A stretch of DNA of 64,000 nt from CAYVTM01 sp964454645 (GCA_964454645.1 CAYVTM010000001.1:62001-126000), one strand, 5' to 3'. Positions 1 through 7,521 are shown, counted from the stretch's first letter. Program-made: numbers and translations. The notes: generated from the sequence alone by a model not told the origin.

Positions 1-1
1 G

Positions 2-661
2 AACCTTCAGAAATTTATCTTCTTAAGGAAAGGATTTATCAGTACCGATCTGTCAGTCTTTTACACTTACTTTACAAACCGTATCAATGGAGATTTTGAA
101 ACCGATCCCGGAAAAATTATTTACGATAATTTGAATGGTTATGCGGTATCTAAAGGAGTATCGCTGAATGTTGACTGGAATTTTGAAATACCTTTGAAGG
201 TAAGTGCAGGGATAACACTGATGGATGTCTATCAGCAAAACAAAGATTCCCTGGGTAATTACAAACGTATGGAGCAATTGTACGCTTCCGACTTTTCCGG
301 AAATTTTATCATTACCTATCGTCTCGAGAAAGCAAAAATAAGTATCGACTATACGGGAAATGTTTACGGCCCGATGCCTTTACCGGTAGTCCCCAATGAT
401 TTTCGTCCTGCCTATTCGAAATTATACAGCATTCAAAATATTCAGATCACCCGGAAATTTAAGTTCGGGATGGAGTTGTACACGGGAATCAAAAATATTT
501 TAAACTTTATCCCCGATAACCCGATTTTACGACCTTTCGACCCTTTTGATAAAACGGTACATATTGATAATCCGAATGGATATATGTTTGATCCGGGATA
601 TATGTACGCGCCTATACAAGGTATCCGTGGATTTGTCGGGCTACGTTATGTATTACATTAA
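2..661 (+). CDS. TonB-dependent receptor, C-terminal part (partial)
   Basis: The reading frame is open from the first bases of the window, so the gene starts upstream; 219 C-terminal residues are visible. The segment has the alternating aromatic/polar pattern of outer-membrane beta strands. It ends in a Gly-Leu-Arg-Tyr strand close to the C-terminus, as TonB-dependent receptors do. A segment with DPFDK, NPNGY and FDPGYMYAP just before the last strand is typical of Bacteroidota receptors of this type. The role would be energised uptake of a large or chelated substrate across the outer membrane; the substrate cannot be told. The 3' end overlaps the convergent metallophosphoesterase gene by 9 bases. 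Confidence 0.75.
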   Translation, partial: NLQKFIFLRKGFISTDLSVFYTYFTNRINGDFETDPGKIIYDNLNGYAVSKGVSLNVDWNFEIPLKVSAGITLMDVYQQNKDSLGNYKRMEQLYASDFSGNFIITYRLEKAKISIDYTGNVYGPMPLPVVPNDFRPAYSKLYSIQNIQITRKFKFGMELYTGIKNILNFIPDNPILRPFDPFDKTVHIDNPNGYMFDPGYMYAPIQGIRGFVGLRYVLH

Positions 662-1636
662 AGGAGTTTGTAAATCGAGTGGATACGTTCCGCCTTTACC
701 GTATTTAATATAGGCGAACGGTGCATTTTGTAAGGTGCGGAAAGGCATATCGGTATTGATGAATTGCGTTACAATCGCAAAAGGGTTTTCTAAGATATGA
801 ACCTGAATATATCCGTTGGGAGCGCCGAATTTTGCATTGGTTACTGAGCCTGCATTTAAAATAAGTGGTCCCTGGTCTCCACGCTCTTTTATTTCACGAC
901 GTTCGAAATAATGAGTAGTTCCCGATAAGATCAAATCGCATTTATCGTAAACAATTTTTTTCTGCTCATCACTTAAATAATCAATCCAAAAGCCATAACG
1001 GGAATGAGCGCCGGTAATGATAATATCTTTCGGGCCTTTTTTAATACTCTTAACAGTGTTTACCAAGTAATTTCTGCTGTCTTTAGGAAAACCGATTTCC
1101 GGGTCGGCAGGTTCATCGGGATAATGCAAAGCGATCAGGTGAATAGTATATCCGTTTGCTTCAATCTTTGCATAGTATTCGCAATCGTTCGGGCGTATAT
1201 CGAGGTTTTCTCTCTTGCTCATATTGGTAGCCTTAAAGAGTTTGCCACCTTTGCCCCAATCGGCCTGACTATTTCCAAAATAATCGTTCTCCGCATCACC
1301 TACGATCGGGTAGAAGTTCTTATTCCACCACTCATCACGTATCAGATAAGAAACGAAATCGTTATCGTCGTTTTTTCTTACATGGTCGCCTAAGCCGACT
1401 ACAAACTTATCACCGCTTTCTGCTACCCATTTGCTCATGCGTGCCATGCGGATATCTTCCAAAGGATCTAAACCCTGATTATCGCTAATAATAGAAAATG
1501 AAAATGAAGCGCTTCGATCCAAATGATCGATACTGGCTACAGAAGGTAATATAACGGATTGGGTTTTTACGTTGCGTTCGAAGCTGCAAAGAAAAATTAA
1601 GGTAAATGATAAAATAAAAACAGCAATTGATCGCAT
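653..1636 (-). CDS. Calcineurin-like metallophosphoesterase, degenerate active site
   Basis: This is a 327-residue protein with an N-terminal hydrophobic signal (about residues 3-18, with a Cys at 17 but no clean lipobox). The fold order of calcineurin-like phosphoesterases is recognisable: SDNQG near residue 51, GLGDH near 81, VGDAEN near 112, GAHS near 208 and SGTTHYFERR near 237. Family members normally have DxH, GDxx, GNH(E/D) and GHxH metal and catalytic motifs. Here the first reads DNQ, the third GDAEN and the last GTTH, so several ligands are replaced. The protein may be inactive or use a changed metal centre. It is exported, probably periplasmic. Substrate unknown. Confidence 0.6.
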   Translation of the reverse strand: MRSIAVFILSFTLIFLCSFERNVKTQSVILPSVASIDHLDRSASFSFSIISDNQGLDPLEDIRMARMSKWVAESGDKFVVGLGDHVRKNDDNDFVSYLIRDEWWNKNFYPIVGDAENDYFGNSQADWGKGGKLFKATNMSKRENLDIRPNDCEYYAKIEANGYTIHLIALHYPDEPADPEIGFPKDSRNYLVNTVKSIKKGPKDIIITGAHSRYGFWIDYLSDEQKKIVYDKCDLILSGTTHYFERREIKERGDQGPLILNAGSVTNAKFGAPNGYIQVHILENPFAIVTQFINTDMPFRTLQNAPFAYIKYGKGGTYPLDLQTPLM

Positions 1637-2137
1637 ATCGCTCCGTGTTATAGATAGATCTGAATTCGATGTTCAAACCTTGATATCTTCCTTGTACGGG
1701 GCTTGCTTTCAGAAAGTTGCAGGAAACACTCAAATTATTGTAAAATGTTGATTATCAATGAGAAAATTTTATTAAAGATGTTTTTGTTTTGATTAACAGG
1801 GTTTTAAGACTTAATCAAATGACCTATATAAAAGAATAATTTTGGGAGGGAGATTTTACGGACAGCACCCGGATCGTTTACTTTTTGAAACGAAAATTCA
1901 TTTTTCATACAAGAGTATATTAAAACTTAAGGGGGCTTCCGACTCTATGCGGCTTTCAAAATATGATGGAAAAGGAAGGGATCAAATCAAAAATTTTGCT
2001 GATTATTTCATTTGCTAAGGAATGTTCATTGGTTGCTGTTAACAGCAACCAATGAATTAATGGTTAAATAAACAAAAGATTCGATAAGGGTTTATATCCT
2101 TAATATCTTTACGATCTAAAGTTTATAAGATCAGCTC
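1637..2137. other. Gene-free stretch of about 500 bases
   Basis: No convincing coding sequence lies on either strand. The part next to position 1637 should hold the promoter and leader of the minus-strand phosphoesterase gene. The only structured element I see is the long palindrome at 2025-2056. The remainder is A+T-rich without obvious repeats. Confidence 0.5.
2025..2056. repeat. Perfect 32-bp palindrome
   Basis: The 16 bases at 2025-2040 are followed without spacer by their exact reverse complement at 2041-2056; the centre reads CTGTTAACAG. As RNA it would form a hairpin with almost no loop, and neither side carries a T-run of terminator type. It lies about 80 bases beyond the stop codon of the minus-strand DUF3347 gene. 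It could be an unusual transcription end, a protein-binding dyad or a relic of a mobile element. Confidence 0.8.
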
Positions 2138-2656
2138 TTACCGGGCAGCCAGCGTTTCGGTAACTTCTCCGCATTTCATCATACGATCTCCGAAGTAAGG
2201 GTTGCGGATTGCTTCTTCGTTCGAAAGCCAATAACCTCCGTTATCATCGTTTGCCATCGGACAAAAAGCAACGTATACTTGTCCCTCACTTAAAGCCTGT
2301 TCTTTTACCGCTGCAATCATTTCATTGCTTAATTCAGTAAAAGCTATGCGCTGTTCTTCGAGATCATCCGTAGCAGCTACTGCCTCTGTATGCGATCTTA
2401 ATGGAGCGCTAAGTGTGCTTTCATTAAGCAGGGTAAGCAGAGTATCAGCACATGCCCGGGTTTGGACGGCATCGGAACTGACAAGGGCATCTTTTAAAGA
2501 AAGGTAGTTTGTATAAATTGCCTGGAACGTACTGTCGGCAAAAACAGGAGCGGTATGTGCTTCGCTTGTGGTTGCTTTCTTGGCATCGCTCGAACAGGAG
2601 CCGAATGTCAGGCTAAGAGCAATAAGGATAGATCCTGCAAATTTTAAATTTTTCAT
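2138..2656 (-). CDS. DUF3347 lipoprotein, likely periplasmic metal-binding protein
   Basis: The protein has 172 residues. The N-terminus is a lipoprotein signal ending FGS-Cys21, so it should be lipid-anchored. Residues about 40-165 match the DUF3347 domain, often found alone or fused to CusB-type efflux adaptors in Bacteroidota. The conserved end is visible: Cys132-Pro-Met134, the YWLSNEE segment, NPYFGD and Met159-Met160-Lys-Cys162. The Cys/Met pattern suggests copper or another soft metal, which is inference from the family's company. No efflux genes are adjacent here. The start ATG follows directly from the signal peptide. Confidence 0.75.
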   Translation of the reverse strand: MKNLKFAGSILIALSLTFGSCSSDAKKATTSEAHTAPVFADSTFQAIYTNYLSLKDALVSSDAVQTRACADTLLTLLNESTLSAPLRSHTEAVAATDDLEEQRIAFTELSNEMIAAVKEQALSEGQVYVAFCPMANDDNGGYWLSNEEAIRNPYFGDRMMKCGEVTETLAAR

Positions 2657-2862
2657 GGGATGGTTATTATTTAATGAACAGATTGTTTGTAAACATGAAG
2701 GTACGATTATTTTAAGATATACAAATTCTAAGCTTAGGAGTCTGTGGGTTTATAGGTTTTTTTAAAGTAAACTCTTTTGAAGATAAGTCGTTTTCACAAA
2801 TTTAACTTGAATGTATTGAGTAGCATTGTTTAGGCTTAGGGGAGTGTTATATAACCATCCTC

Positions 2863-3633
2863 TCACAATTTTATACTTTCTAAACTTTTTAGTATCTGGA
2901 TCTTTTCACTCTTTAAAAGCAGGTAGTAGCCCAGAAATACAACTGCAACATGAAGAAGTAAGCCAGGTATTTGATGAAGTATATCCACTTTATCAGCGAC
3001 CGAAGGAGTGGTTCGATGAATAGTATGAACTCCCACCATTACATTTATACAGAAATGCAACATTACACATAGATACAGAATGCGGGTATAAGCGAATATA
3101 CCCGCGAAAAGTATTCCTCCACAGGTAGCATATAAGAACAAACCGTTAAGTGCTGCCAGGTTCGGATTCGATAAAAAATTTATATAGTGCATCATTCCGA
3201 AAAGTATCGCGGAATACAATCCCCCTTTTATAACCGAGCGTTTTTCTCTGGCAATTAATGGAAATACAATACCCCGAAAGGTAAATTCTTCAATAAATGC
3301 TACGAGTATCATTTTTAAAATAAATAACGAAGCAAGCAAAGGAGCATCGACAGTAAAGCAATATATGCTTAAAATAACACTAAGGGTTAAAAAGGATAAG
3401 GTAATTACTTTAAATTCGGAATGAGCAGGTGAGGAGTAAATCCTGAATAACCGGTATCTTCTGATGATATGTATTAAAAGAAAGAGAATAAGTGTCCGGA
3501 CAGAGATGGATGCGATAAGCGTCGGGACCACTTTATTTTTAAAGCCCAATGCGTTACTTGCCAGTTGTGCGGAAATTAACAATACCGCTATTGAGCACAT
3601 TAACAACACTATAAATTGGATAGTATTTTTCAT
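2863..3633 (-). CDS. CPBP family intramembrane glutamic endopeptidase
   Basis: This 256-residue, very hydrophobic protein has about seven or eight membrane segments. The CPBP (Abi/CAAX protease-like) motifs are in order: Glu115-Glu116-x3-Arg120 in FIEEFTFRG, His149 in FGMMHY and His193 in LHFCIN. Members cleave within or next to the membrane, and some act in bacteriocin self-immunity or protein maturation; the substrate here is unknown. It lies downstream of the acidic lipoprotein gene on the same strand but is separated from it by a strong terminator (3645-3673). It is probably transcribed alone. Confidence 0.8.
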   Translation of the reverse strand: MKNTIQFIVLLMCSIAVLLISAQLASNALGFKNKVVPTLIASISVRTLILFLLIHIIRRYRLFRIYSSPAHSEFKVITLSFLTLSVILSIYCFTVDAPLLASLFILKMILVAFIEEFTFRGIVFPLIAREKRSVIKGGLYSAILFGMMHYINFLSNPNLAALNGLFLYATCGGILFAGIFAYTRILYLCVMLHFCINVMVGVHTIHRTTPSVADKVDILHQIPGLLLHVAVVFLGYYLLLKSEKIQILKSLESIKL

Positions 3634-3644
3634 GAATCAAATAT

Positions 3645-3673
3645 AAAAAAAGTGGGGTATTTTTTACCCCACT
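3645..3673 (-). terminator. Intrinsic terminator of the acidic lipoprotein gene
   Basis: A 9-bp stem (AGTGGGGTA with TACCCCACT) with a five-base loop is followed, on the minus strand, by a run of T. It starts only 6 bases after the stop codon at 3679. Confidence 0.85.
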
Positions 3674-3678
3674 ACTTT

Positions 3679-4311
3679 TTACCATCCGAAGGTTATATCA
3701 GTACAAGCATAGATTTCTATACACCATACACCCAAATTAATACTCCATGGAGGACAGTAATAGGTCCTTATCTTACATGTAATTTCAATAATGCTGGAAG
3801 GAGTAGTATCGTGGTATGGATATGATGCTAAATAAGCCATAAGGTCATCATCGTGTTCAAATTTTTCATCAACCACAGCTGTTTGCGAAATTGATGTGAT
3901 TAACTCCGAAGGATTATATGCGCGCTCATCATCATGCTCATATACATTTGCAGACGTAAAGATTCCATCTCCACCGGTTTCGTCGTATCCTTCCCCTAAA
4001 TCGTTAAATTCTTCTTCATGAAAAACCATATAACCCTGATTGAATTCGGATGTTTCATTAAAATCTTTTGTAACAATTTCTCGTACATATTCTGAACTGT
4101 TTATACTACGTATTCGTGCATCTATGAATGCAACATGCTCATAAAGATACATTGTATCATCTTCGGATGGGGCAGGGTCTGTATATGCCGGTTCAGGTTC
4201 TGTATTTAATATCCCGATAGGATTATCATATTCCTTTTGGCATCCTGCATTTAAAAATGAGATCAGTAAAGCTGATCCGATTAGTGGTAATAATAATGCT
4301 TTCTTTTTCAT
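3679..4311 (-). CDS. Acidic lipoprotein of unknown function
   Basis: The 210 residues begin with a classic lipoprotein signal with lipobox LNAGC (Cys24). The mature part is rich in Asp, Glu and Tyr, and a low-complexity Pro/Glu/Asp linker follows the lipid anchor. The last 40 residues hold four cysteines (around TCKI, YYCPP, VWCIE and YACTD) that could form disulphides in the periplasm or on the surface. I recognise no family. It is monocistronic, with its own terminator directly downstream. Confidence 0.65.
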   Translation of the reverse strand: MKKKALLLPLIGSALLISFLNAGCQKEYDNPIGILNTEPEPAYTDPAPSEDDTMYLYEHVAFIDARIRSINSSEYVREIVTKDFNETSEFNQGYMVFHEEEFNDLGEGYDETGGDGIFTSANVYEHDDERAYNPSELITSISQTAVVDEKFEHDDDLMAYLASYPYHDTTPSSIIEITCKIRTYYCPPWSINLGVWCIEIYACTDITFGW

Positions 4312-4630
4312 AATACTGGTTTTTTGGTTAATAAATGGATTTTTTAGTTTGTGTTCGGCTTAATTAAATGTTACTGCATGGGTTATACCTCCTTTCATTT
4401 AATAATGGTGTATTCTAAATAATACGATATGGCAACTTATCCTGCTAAGGCACCGAATTGGTAATCATATAGCTCTTGTAAGCCACATTAGCGCCCAAGC
4501 ATCCACCCCTGTTTTCGTAAATGTTTAAATACTGATTTCTTATAGTTTGAATTTAGTCCAGAATCAAAGGTGAAAAAGAAAATTGAAAGTAATCATATAT
4601 GGTTACAAAATATTTTTTAAATGCAGTTTC
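4312..4630. other. Gene-free region before the XRE gene
   Basis: This holds about 320 bases between the divergent lipoprotein and XRE genes. It should contain both promoters, but I cannot fix either. No coding sequence or repeat of note is seen. It marks the left edge of the accessory island. Confidence 0.4.
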
Positions 4631-4656
4631 TTAGGGTATAGCAGGATATACCCTAA
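4631..4656. promoter_or_regulatory. Inverted-repeat operator candidate overlapping the XRE gene leader
   Basis: A perfect 10-bp inverted repeat (TTAGGGTATA ... TATACCCTAA) with a 6-base spacer ends 6 bases before the ATG at 4663. The size and spacing suit a dimeric XRE repressor, and binding there would block transcription or the ribosome site. Autoregulation by the downstream gene is inference. Confidence 0.6.
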
Positions 4657-4662
4657 ACACGC

Positions 4663-4908
4663 ATGGTTACTACGAAAAAGAAGCTGACGGAAAAAGAAGA
4701 ATTTCTAAGGAGATTCGGCTTGCATATTCGTGCTTTACGAAAGCAAAAGGGGCTTTCGGGGGTAGAGCTTGCTAATTTGTGTGAAATACCCAAAAGTAAT
4801 ATTTCAAGAATTGAGAAAGGAAAGACCAATCCTACAATTTACTTTCTAAAAAAACTTGCTGAGGGCTTGGAAATAGAGTTGGAGGATATATTAAAGGGGT
4901 TTGAGTAA
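4663..4908 (+). CDS. XRE-family helix-turn-helix regulator
   Basis: This 81-residue protein is almost wholly one Cro/C1-type HTH domain (about residues 18-76). LRKQKGLSGVELA forms the first helices, and IPKSNISRIEKG contains the recognition helix and the conserved RIExG. A short basic N-terminal tail precedes it, and there is no sensor domain. It is probably a small repressor that controls itself through the dyad directly upstream. It is the first gene of the accessory island, and no toxin partner sits next to it. Confidence 0.85.
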   Translation: MVTTKKKLTEKEEFLRRFGLHIRALRKQKGLSGVELANLCEIPKSNISRIEKGKTNPTIYFLKKLAEGLEIELEDILKGFE

Positions 4909-4991
4909 AGAATTGGAATTGCACATATAAGAACAAGTTATAGGGCATTTTAAGAACAGACGATTATAAATACACCAGAACACTACATTGA

Positions 4992-5183
4992 CAAGTAAAA
5001 CTGACAACAGACAATGAATTACACCGAAATCATAAATGGACTTTCGGGAAAATGACGGCCAAAATGTTTCTGAGCAATTGGCTTGCTCACGATTATCTGC
5101 ACATCAGACAAATAACAAAACTAAAATATGACTACCTGAAACAACTGACAAATGAAGACCTGAATTATGCGGGCAATTGGTAA
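4992..5183 (+). pseudogene. DinB-family protein, C-terminal remnant
   Basis: An open frame without a plausible start encodes about 63 residues ending at a stop at 5181-5183. It reads GKMTAKMFLSNWLAHDYLH, then IRQITKLKYDYLKQL and ends NYAGNW. This is the characteristic end of DinB/YfiT-like four-helix proteins, including the HDxxHIRQI metal-binding helix. The N-terminal two thirds are missing: an in-frame stop at 4989-4991 closes the frame upstream. I read it as a truncated, dead gene left by deletion or by insertion of the XRE segment. Confidence 0.7.
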
Positions 5184-5236
5184 AAGAATAAAACGACAAT
5201 AAACAAATGACAATTGTAGAACTAAAAAAATAAATT

Positions 5237-5854
5237 ATGGCTAACGAATTAATATCTGCTATTCTTCAAATATTCTTATTTACGTCAATACCATTTTTTG
5301 TTTACTTAATTAAAACCAAGTCAACAAAGGGTTTCTTGAATTATATTGGATTGAAAAAATCTACAAGGAAAGCGAATTTACTCGCCCTTTTAGTCATGAT
5401 ATTGATTGTCGCGCCACTTTTAATACTTGTTTTTACTAATGAGGAATTTAAAGAAATTATGACAAATCCTAAAAGTGTAACCGGTAAGATTAAGCAAATG
5501 GGGATAGGGATTGAGGCAATTATAACTATTTTGATTGCTGCAATACTCAAAACATCTCTTTCAGAAGAAATATTTTTCAGAGGATTTTTAGCAAAACGCT
5601 TAATAGCAATAACAAACTTTCAAATAGGAAATATTATTCAAGCAGTTATTTTTGGAATTATCCACACTTTGCTTTTTATGTCAGTAACTGAAAATATATT
5701 GTTTCTTGTTATGATCTTTGTGTTTCCAACGGTGGGAGCATATCTTAAAACATACATTAATGAAAGATTAGGGAATGGTAGCATTATACCAAGTTGGATT
5801 GCTCACGGAACGGCAAATTTGGTTTCCTATAGCTTTATTTTATTTATAGGATGA
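5237..5854 (+). CDS. CPBP family intramembrane endopeptidase (second, unrelated copy)
   Basis: This is a 205-residue membrane protein with about five or six hydrophobic segments. CPBP motifs: Glu110-Glu111-x3-Arg115 in SEEIFFRGF, His143 in FGIIHT and His190 in IAHGTAN. It shares only the motifs with the CPBP protein at 2863-3633, so it is not a recent copy. It sits in the island of cassette-like genes; such solitary CPBP genes often travel with accessory loci and are proposed immunity factors. The target is unknown. Confidence 0.8.
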   Translation: MANELISAILQIFLFTSIPFFVYLIKTKSTKGFLNYIGLKKSTRKANLLALLVMILIVAPLLILVFTNEEFKEIMTNPKSVTGKIKQMGIGIEAIITILIAAILKTSLSEEIFFRGFLAKRLIAITNFQIGNIIQAVIFGIIHTLLFMSVTENILFLVMIFVFPTVGAYLKTYINERLGNGSIIPSWIAHGTANLVSYSFILFIG

Positions 5855-6114
5855 CCGAACGACAGAAAGAAAAACGTCCTATAACAGCGGTTTGGCGCAA
5901 GCAGGAGCGAGGTGCTTTGAAGGTTTTTACTTACTTTGGTCGTAGGTGGGAGAGTCTTTCGCTAACTTTCAGAAAAAATATCCCGGCAGGCAATTACTGC
6001 ACAACCGACAACATAAGCCAACAGATACCAGCTTAAGCTCAATGAAGCCGATGAATATTATGCTGCCATAAATGTTAATGCTAAATCTGGACTTACATTT
6101 AATACAGACAAAAA
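5855..6114 (+). other. Decayed spacer between island genes
   Basis: This stretch begins just after the CPBP stop and holds the left half of the inverted repeat at 5881-5905. An open 61-codon frame over 5851-6036 has no protein-like pattern and is not called. From about 6022 a different frame reads YQLKLNEADEYYAAINVNA and continues to a TGA overlapping the crcB start at 6115. That looks like the tail of a lost gene. Confidence 0.35.
5881..5905 (+). repeat. Left member of imperfect inverted repeat pair
   Basis: The element contains TAAC, GGTTT and TTGGCGCAAGCAGG. The reverse complement of 7405-7432 contains the same blocks in the same order (TAAC, GGTTT, then TTGGCGCAGGCGGG after a short insertion). 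Together they bracket crcB, DUF2200 and DUF1801. Confidence 0.5.
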
Positions 6115-6486
6115 ATGAAAATAATATTGACAATAGGAATAGGTAGTTTTATCGGTGGCGTTTTCCGCTATCTGCTTTCACAATTTATACAGGCAAAATT
6201 TGTTTCATCTTTTCCGTTTGGAACATTAGGCGTAAATATAATCGGCTGCTTTTTTATCGGACTGGTTTTCGGTTTGGCAGACAAAGGAAACCTGACAAAC
6301 GAGTGGCGACTTTTCCTTGCGACCGGACTAATCGGAGGATTTACAACTTTTTCCGCATTTTCAGGCGAAACAGTTACATTACTTCGTGACGGACAGCTTT
6401 GGTATGCTTCTGCTTACATTACTGCAAGCGTTTTAATCGGATTACTTGCAACTTTTATTGGCATTTCAATTGTAAAATTATTCTGA
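6115..6486 (+). CDS. crcB: Fluoride ion channel CrcB/Fluc
   Basis: The 123 residues form four membrane helices, the usual Fluc length. Family marks are visible: GGVFRY near residues 14-19, Asn41 in the GTLGVNIIG segment, and GGFTTFSAFSGET at about 74-86, which includes the Phe and Thr residues lining the ion path. It works as a dual-topology homodimer that lets fluoride leave the cell. I found no fluoride riboswitch consensus upstream. The gene sits in the accessory island ahead of two DUF genes and was probably acquired with them. Confidence 0.92.
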   Translation: MKIILTIGIGSFIGGVFRYLLSQFIQAKFVSSFPFGTLGVNIIGCFFIGLVFGLADKGNLTNEWRLFLATGLIGGFTTFSAFSGETVTLLRDGQLWYASAYITASVLIGLLATFIGISIVKLF

Positions 6487-6556
6487 TCTGCAAAACCGGC
6501 ACGGAAGAAAAAACACTGCTGGTAACGATCTCACAGACAACGTTAAAACATACGTT

Positions 6557-6919
6557 ATGAAAACAACTCCCGGACACAATGAGCGGATTGCAAAAATGAC
6601 ATTTACATCTGTGTATCCGCATTATATTACTAAGGTTGAGAGCAAAGGCAGGACAATAGGAGAATTACATCAGGTAATAGAATGGCTGACAGGATTCGAC
6701 AACAAAAAGCTGCAAGAACTTATCGACGAGAAAGTAACTTTTGAAACATTTTTTAAGAGGGCAAAACTGAACCCCAATGCACAACTGATAACAGGAGTAA
6801 TTTGCGGTTATCGGATAGAAGAAATTGAAAATCCGTTAACAAGGCAAGCAAGGTATTTAGACAAGTTGGTGGACGAATTGGCGAAAGGCAAAAAGATGGA
6901 AAAAATTTTAAGACAGTAA
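6557..6919 (+). CDS. DUF2200 family protein
   Basis: The 120-residue cytosolic protein matches DUF2200 over its whole length: MTFTSVYPHYITKVE at the start, IEWLTGFD in the middle, and ICGYRIEEIENP and YLDKLVDELAKGK at the end. No biochemical function is established for the family as far as I know. It lies 70 bases after crcB and 14 bases before the DUF1801 gene, so the last two are likely co-transcribed. Confidence 0.85.
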   Translation: MKTTPGHNERIAKMTFTSVYPHYITKVESKGRTIGELHQVIEWLTGFDNKKLQELIDEKVTFETFFKRAKLNPNAQLITGVICGYRIEEIENPLTRQARYLDKLVDELAKGKKMEKILRQ

Positions 6920-6933
6920 TCAAAATCGGAATT

Positions 6934-7371
6934 ATGGCAAAGACCAAGACAGCTTACACAGGGATAGACGTAATGGATTTTGTAAACTCATACGTTGACA
7001 ACGAACAAAAGAAAGCCGACAGTTTTCGCTTGATAGAACTAATGCAGGAATGGTCTGGCTGTGAACCCAAAATGTGGGGACCGACCATTATCGGGTTCGG
7101 TAACTATCATTACAAATATGCAAGCGGACACGAAGGAGATGCACCAATTCTGGGATTTTCTCCAAGAAAAGCAGCGTTTTCGCTCTACGTTTTTTCTGCG
7201 ACAGAACGAAGCGAAAAGCTTTTAGCCGACCTTGGTAAATTTAAAATGAGCAAAGCCTGCATCTATGTTAAAAAACTTTCCGACATCAACATTTCGACCT
7301 TACAAGAACTCTGCATAGAATCAATTAAATACATTAACGAGCATTACGAATGTTCTTGCAGAATAAAATAA
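6934..7371 (+). CDS. DUF1801 domain protein
   Basis: The 145 residues carry the DUF1801 pattern: VNSYVDNEQKKADSFRLIELM in the first helix region (about residues 17-37), CEPKMWGPTIIGFGNYHYKY near 48, then PRKAAFSLYVF, and KFKMSKACIYVKKLSDI near the end. The fold resembles YdhG-like small cytosolic proteins; the molecular role is not established. It is the last gene of the island before the ssrA terminator and sits 14 bases after DUF2200. Confidence 0.88.
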   Translation: MAKTKTAYTGIDVMDFVNSYVDNEQKKADSFRLIELMQEWSGCEPKMWGPTIIGFGNYHYKYASGHEGDAPILGFSPRKAAFSLYVFSATERSEKLLADLGKFKMSKACIYVKKLSDINISTLQELCIESIKYINEHYECSCRIK

Positions 7372-7404
7372 CGGACACACTGACGAAAGATAGTGGTATA
7401 AATT

Positions 7405-7432
7405 CCCGCCTGCGCCAAGCCACAAACCGTTA
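7405..7432 (-). repeat. Right member of imperfect inverted repeat pair
   Basis: This is the inverted partner of 5881-5905, described there. It lies 34 bases after the DUF1801 stop codon and about 90 bases from the 3' end of ssrA. Confidence 0.5.
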
Positions 7433-7470
7433 CTGGTAAACCCAATCAGGCATATTTACAAATAGAATCA

Positions 7471-7496
7471 AAAAGCCGGCTAATTAGTCGGCTTTT
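7471..7496 (-). terminator. Terminator of ssrA (usable on both strands)
   Basis: An AAAAGCCG ... CGGCTTTT stem with an internal CTAATTAG dyad is followed by five T on the minus strand. It lies about 25 bases beyond the tmRNA 3' end. It could also stop plus-strand transcripts from the island. Confidence 0.8.
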
Positions 7497-7521
7497 GCAC
7501 TTTCTTTCATAACATTTCTCT

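Noticed and set aside
1485..1733. 82-codon minus-strand frame
   Set aside because: It overlaps the start of the phosphoesterase gene in another frame and lacks coding character.
4663..4908. Antitoxin of a toxin-antitoxin pair
   Set aside because: No small toxin-like gene lies on either side; the flanking sequence is a gene-free region and a DinB remnant.
5851..6036. 61-codon open frame after the CPBP gene
   Set aside because: It starts inside the CPBP stop (ATGA), runs across the inverted repeat and a decayed spacer, and its protein has no fold-like pattern.
6037..6114. Possible fluoride riboswitch before crcB
   Set aside because: The conserved crcB-motif bases (GGNGAUGG ... CC pseudoknot) are not present; the stretch reads better as the tail of a lost gene.
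4909..7440. Class 1-type integron with attC sites
   Set aside because: No integrase gene and no convincing attC core sites (RYYYAAC/GTTRRRY pairs) were found; only the imperfect repeat pair is reported.
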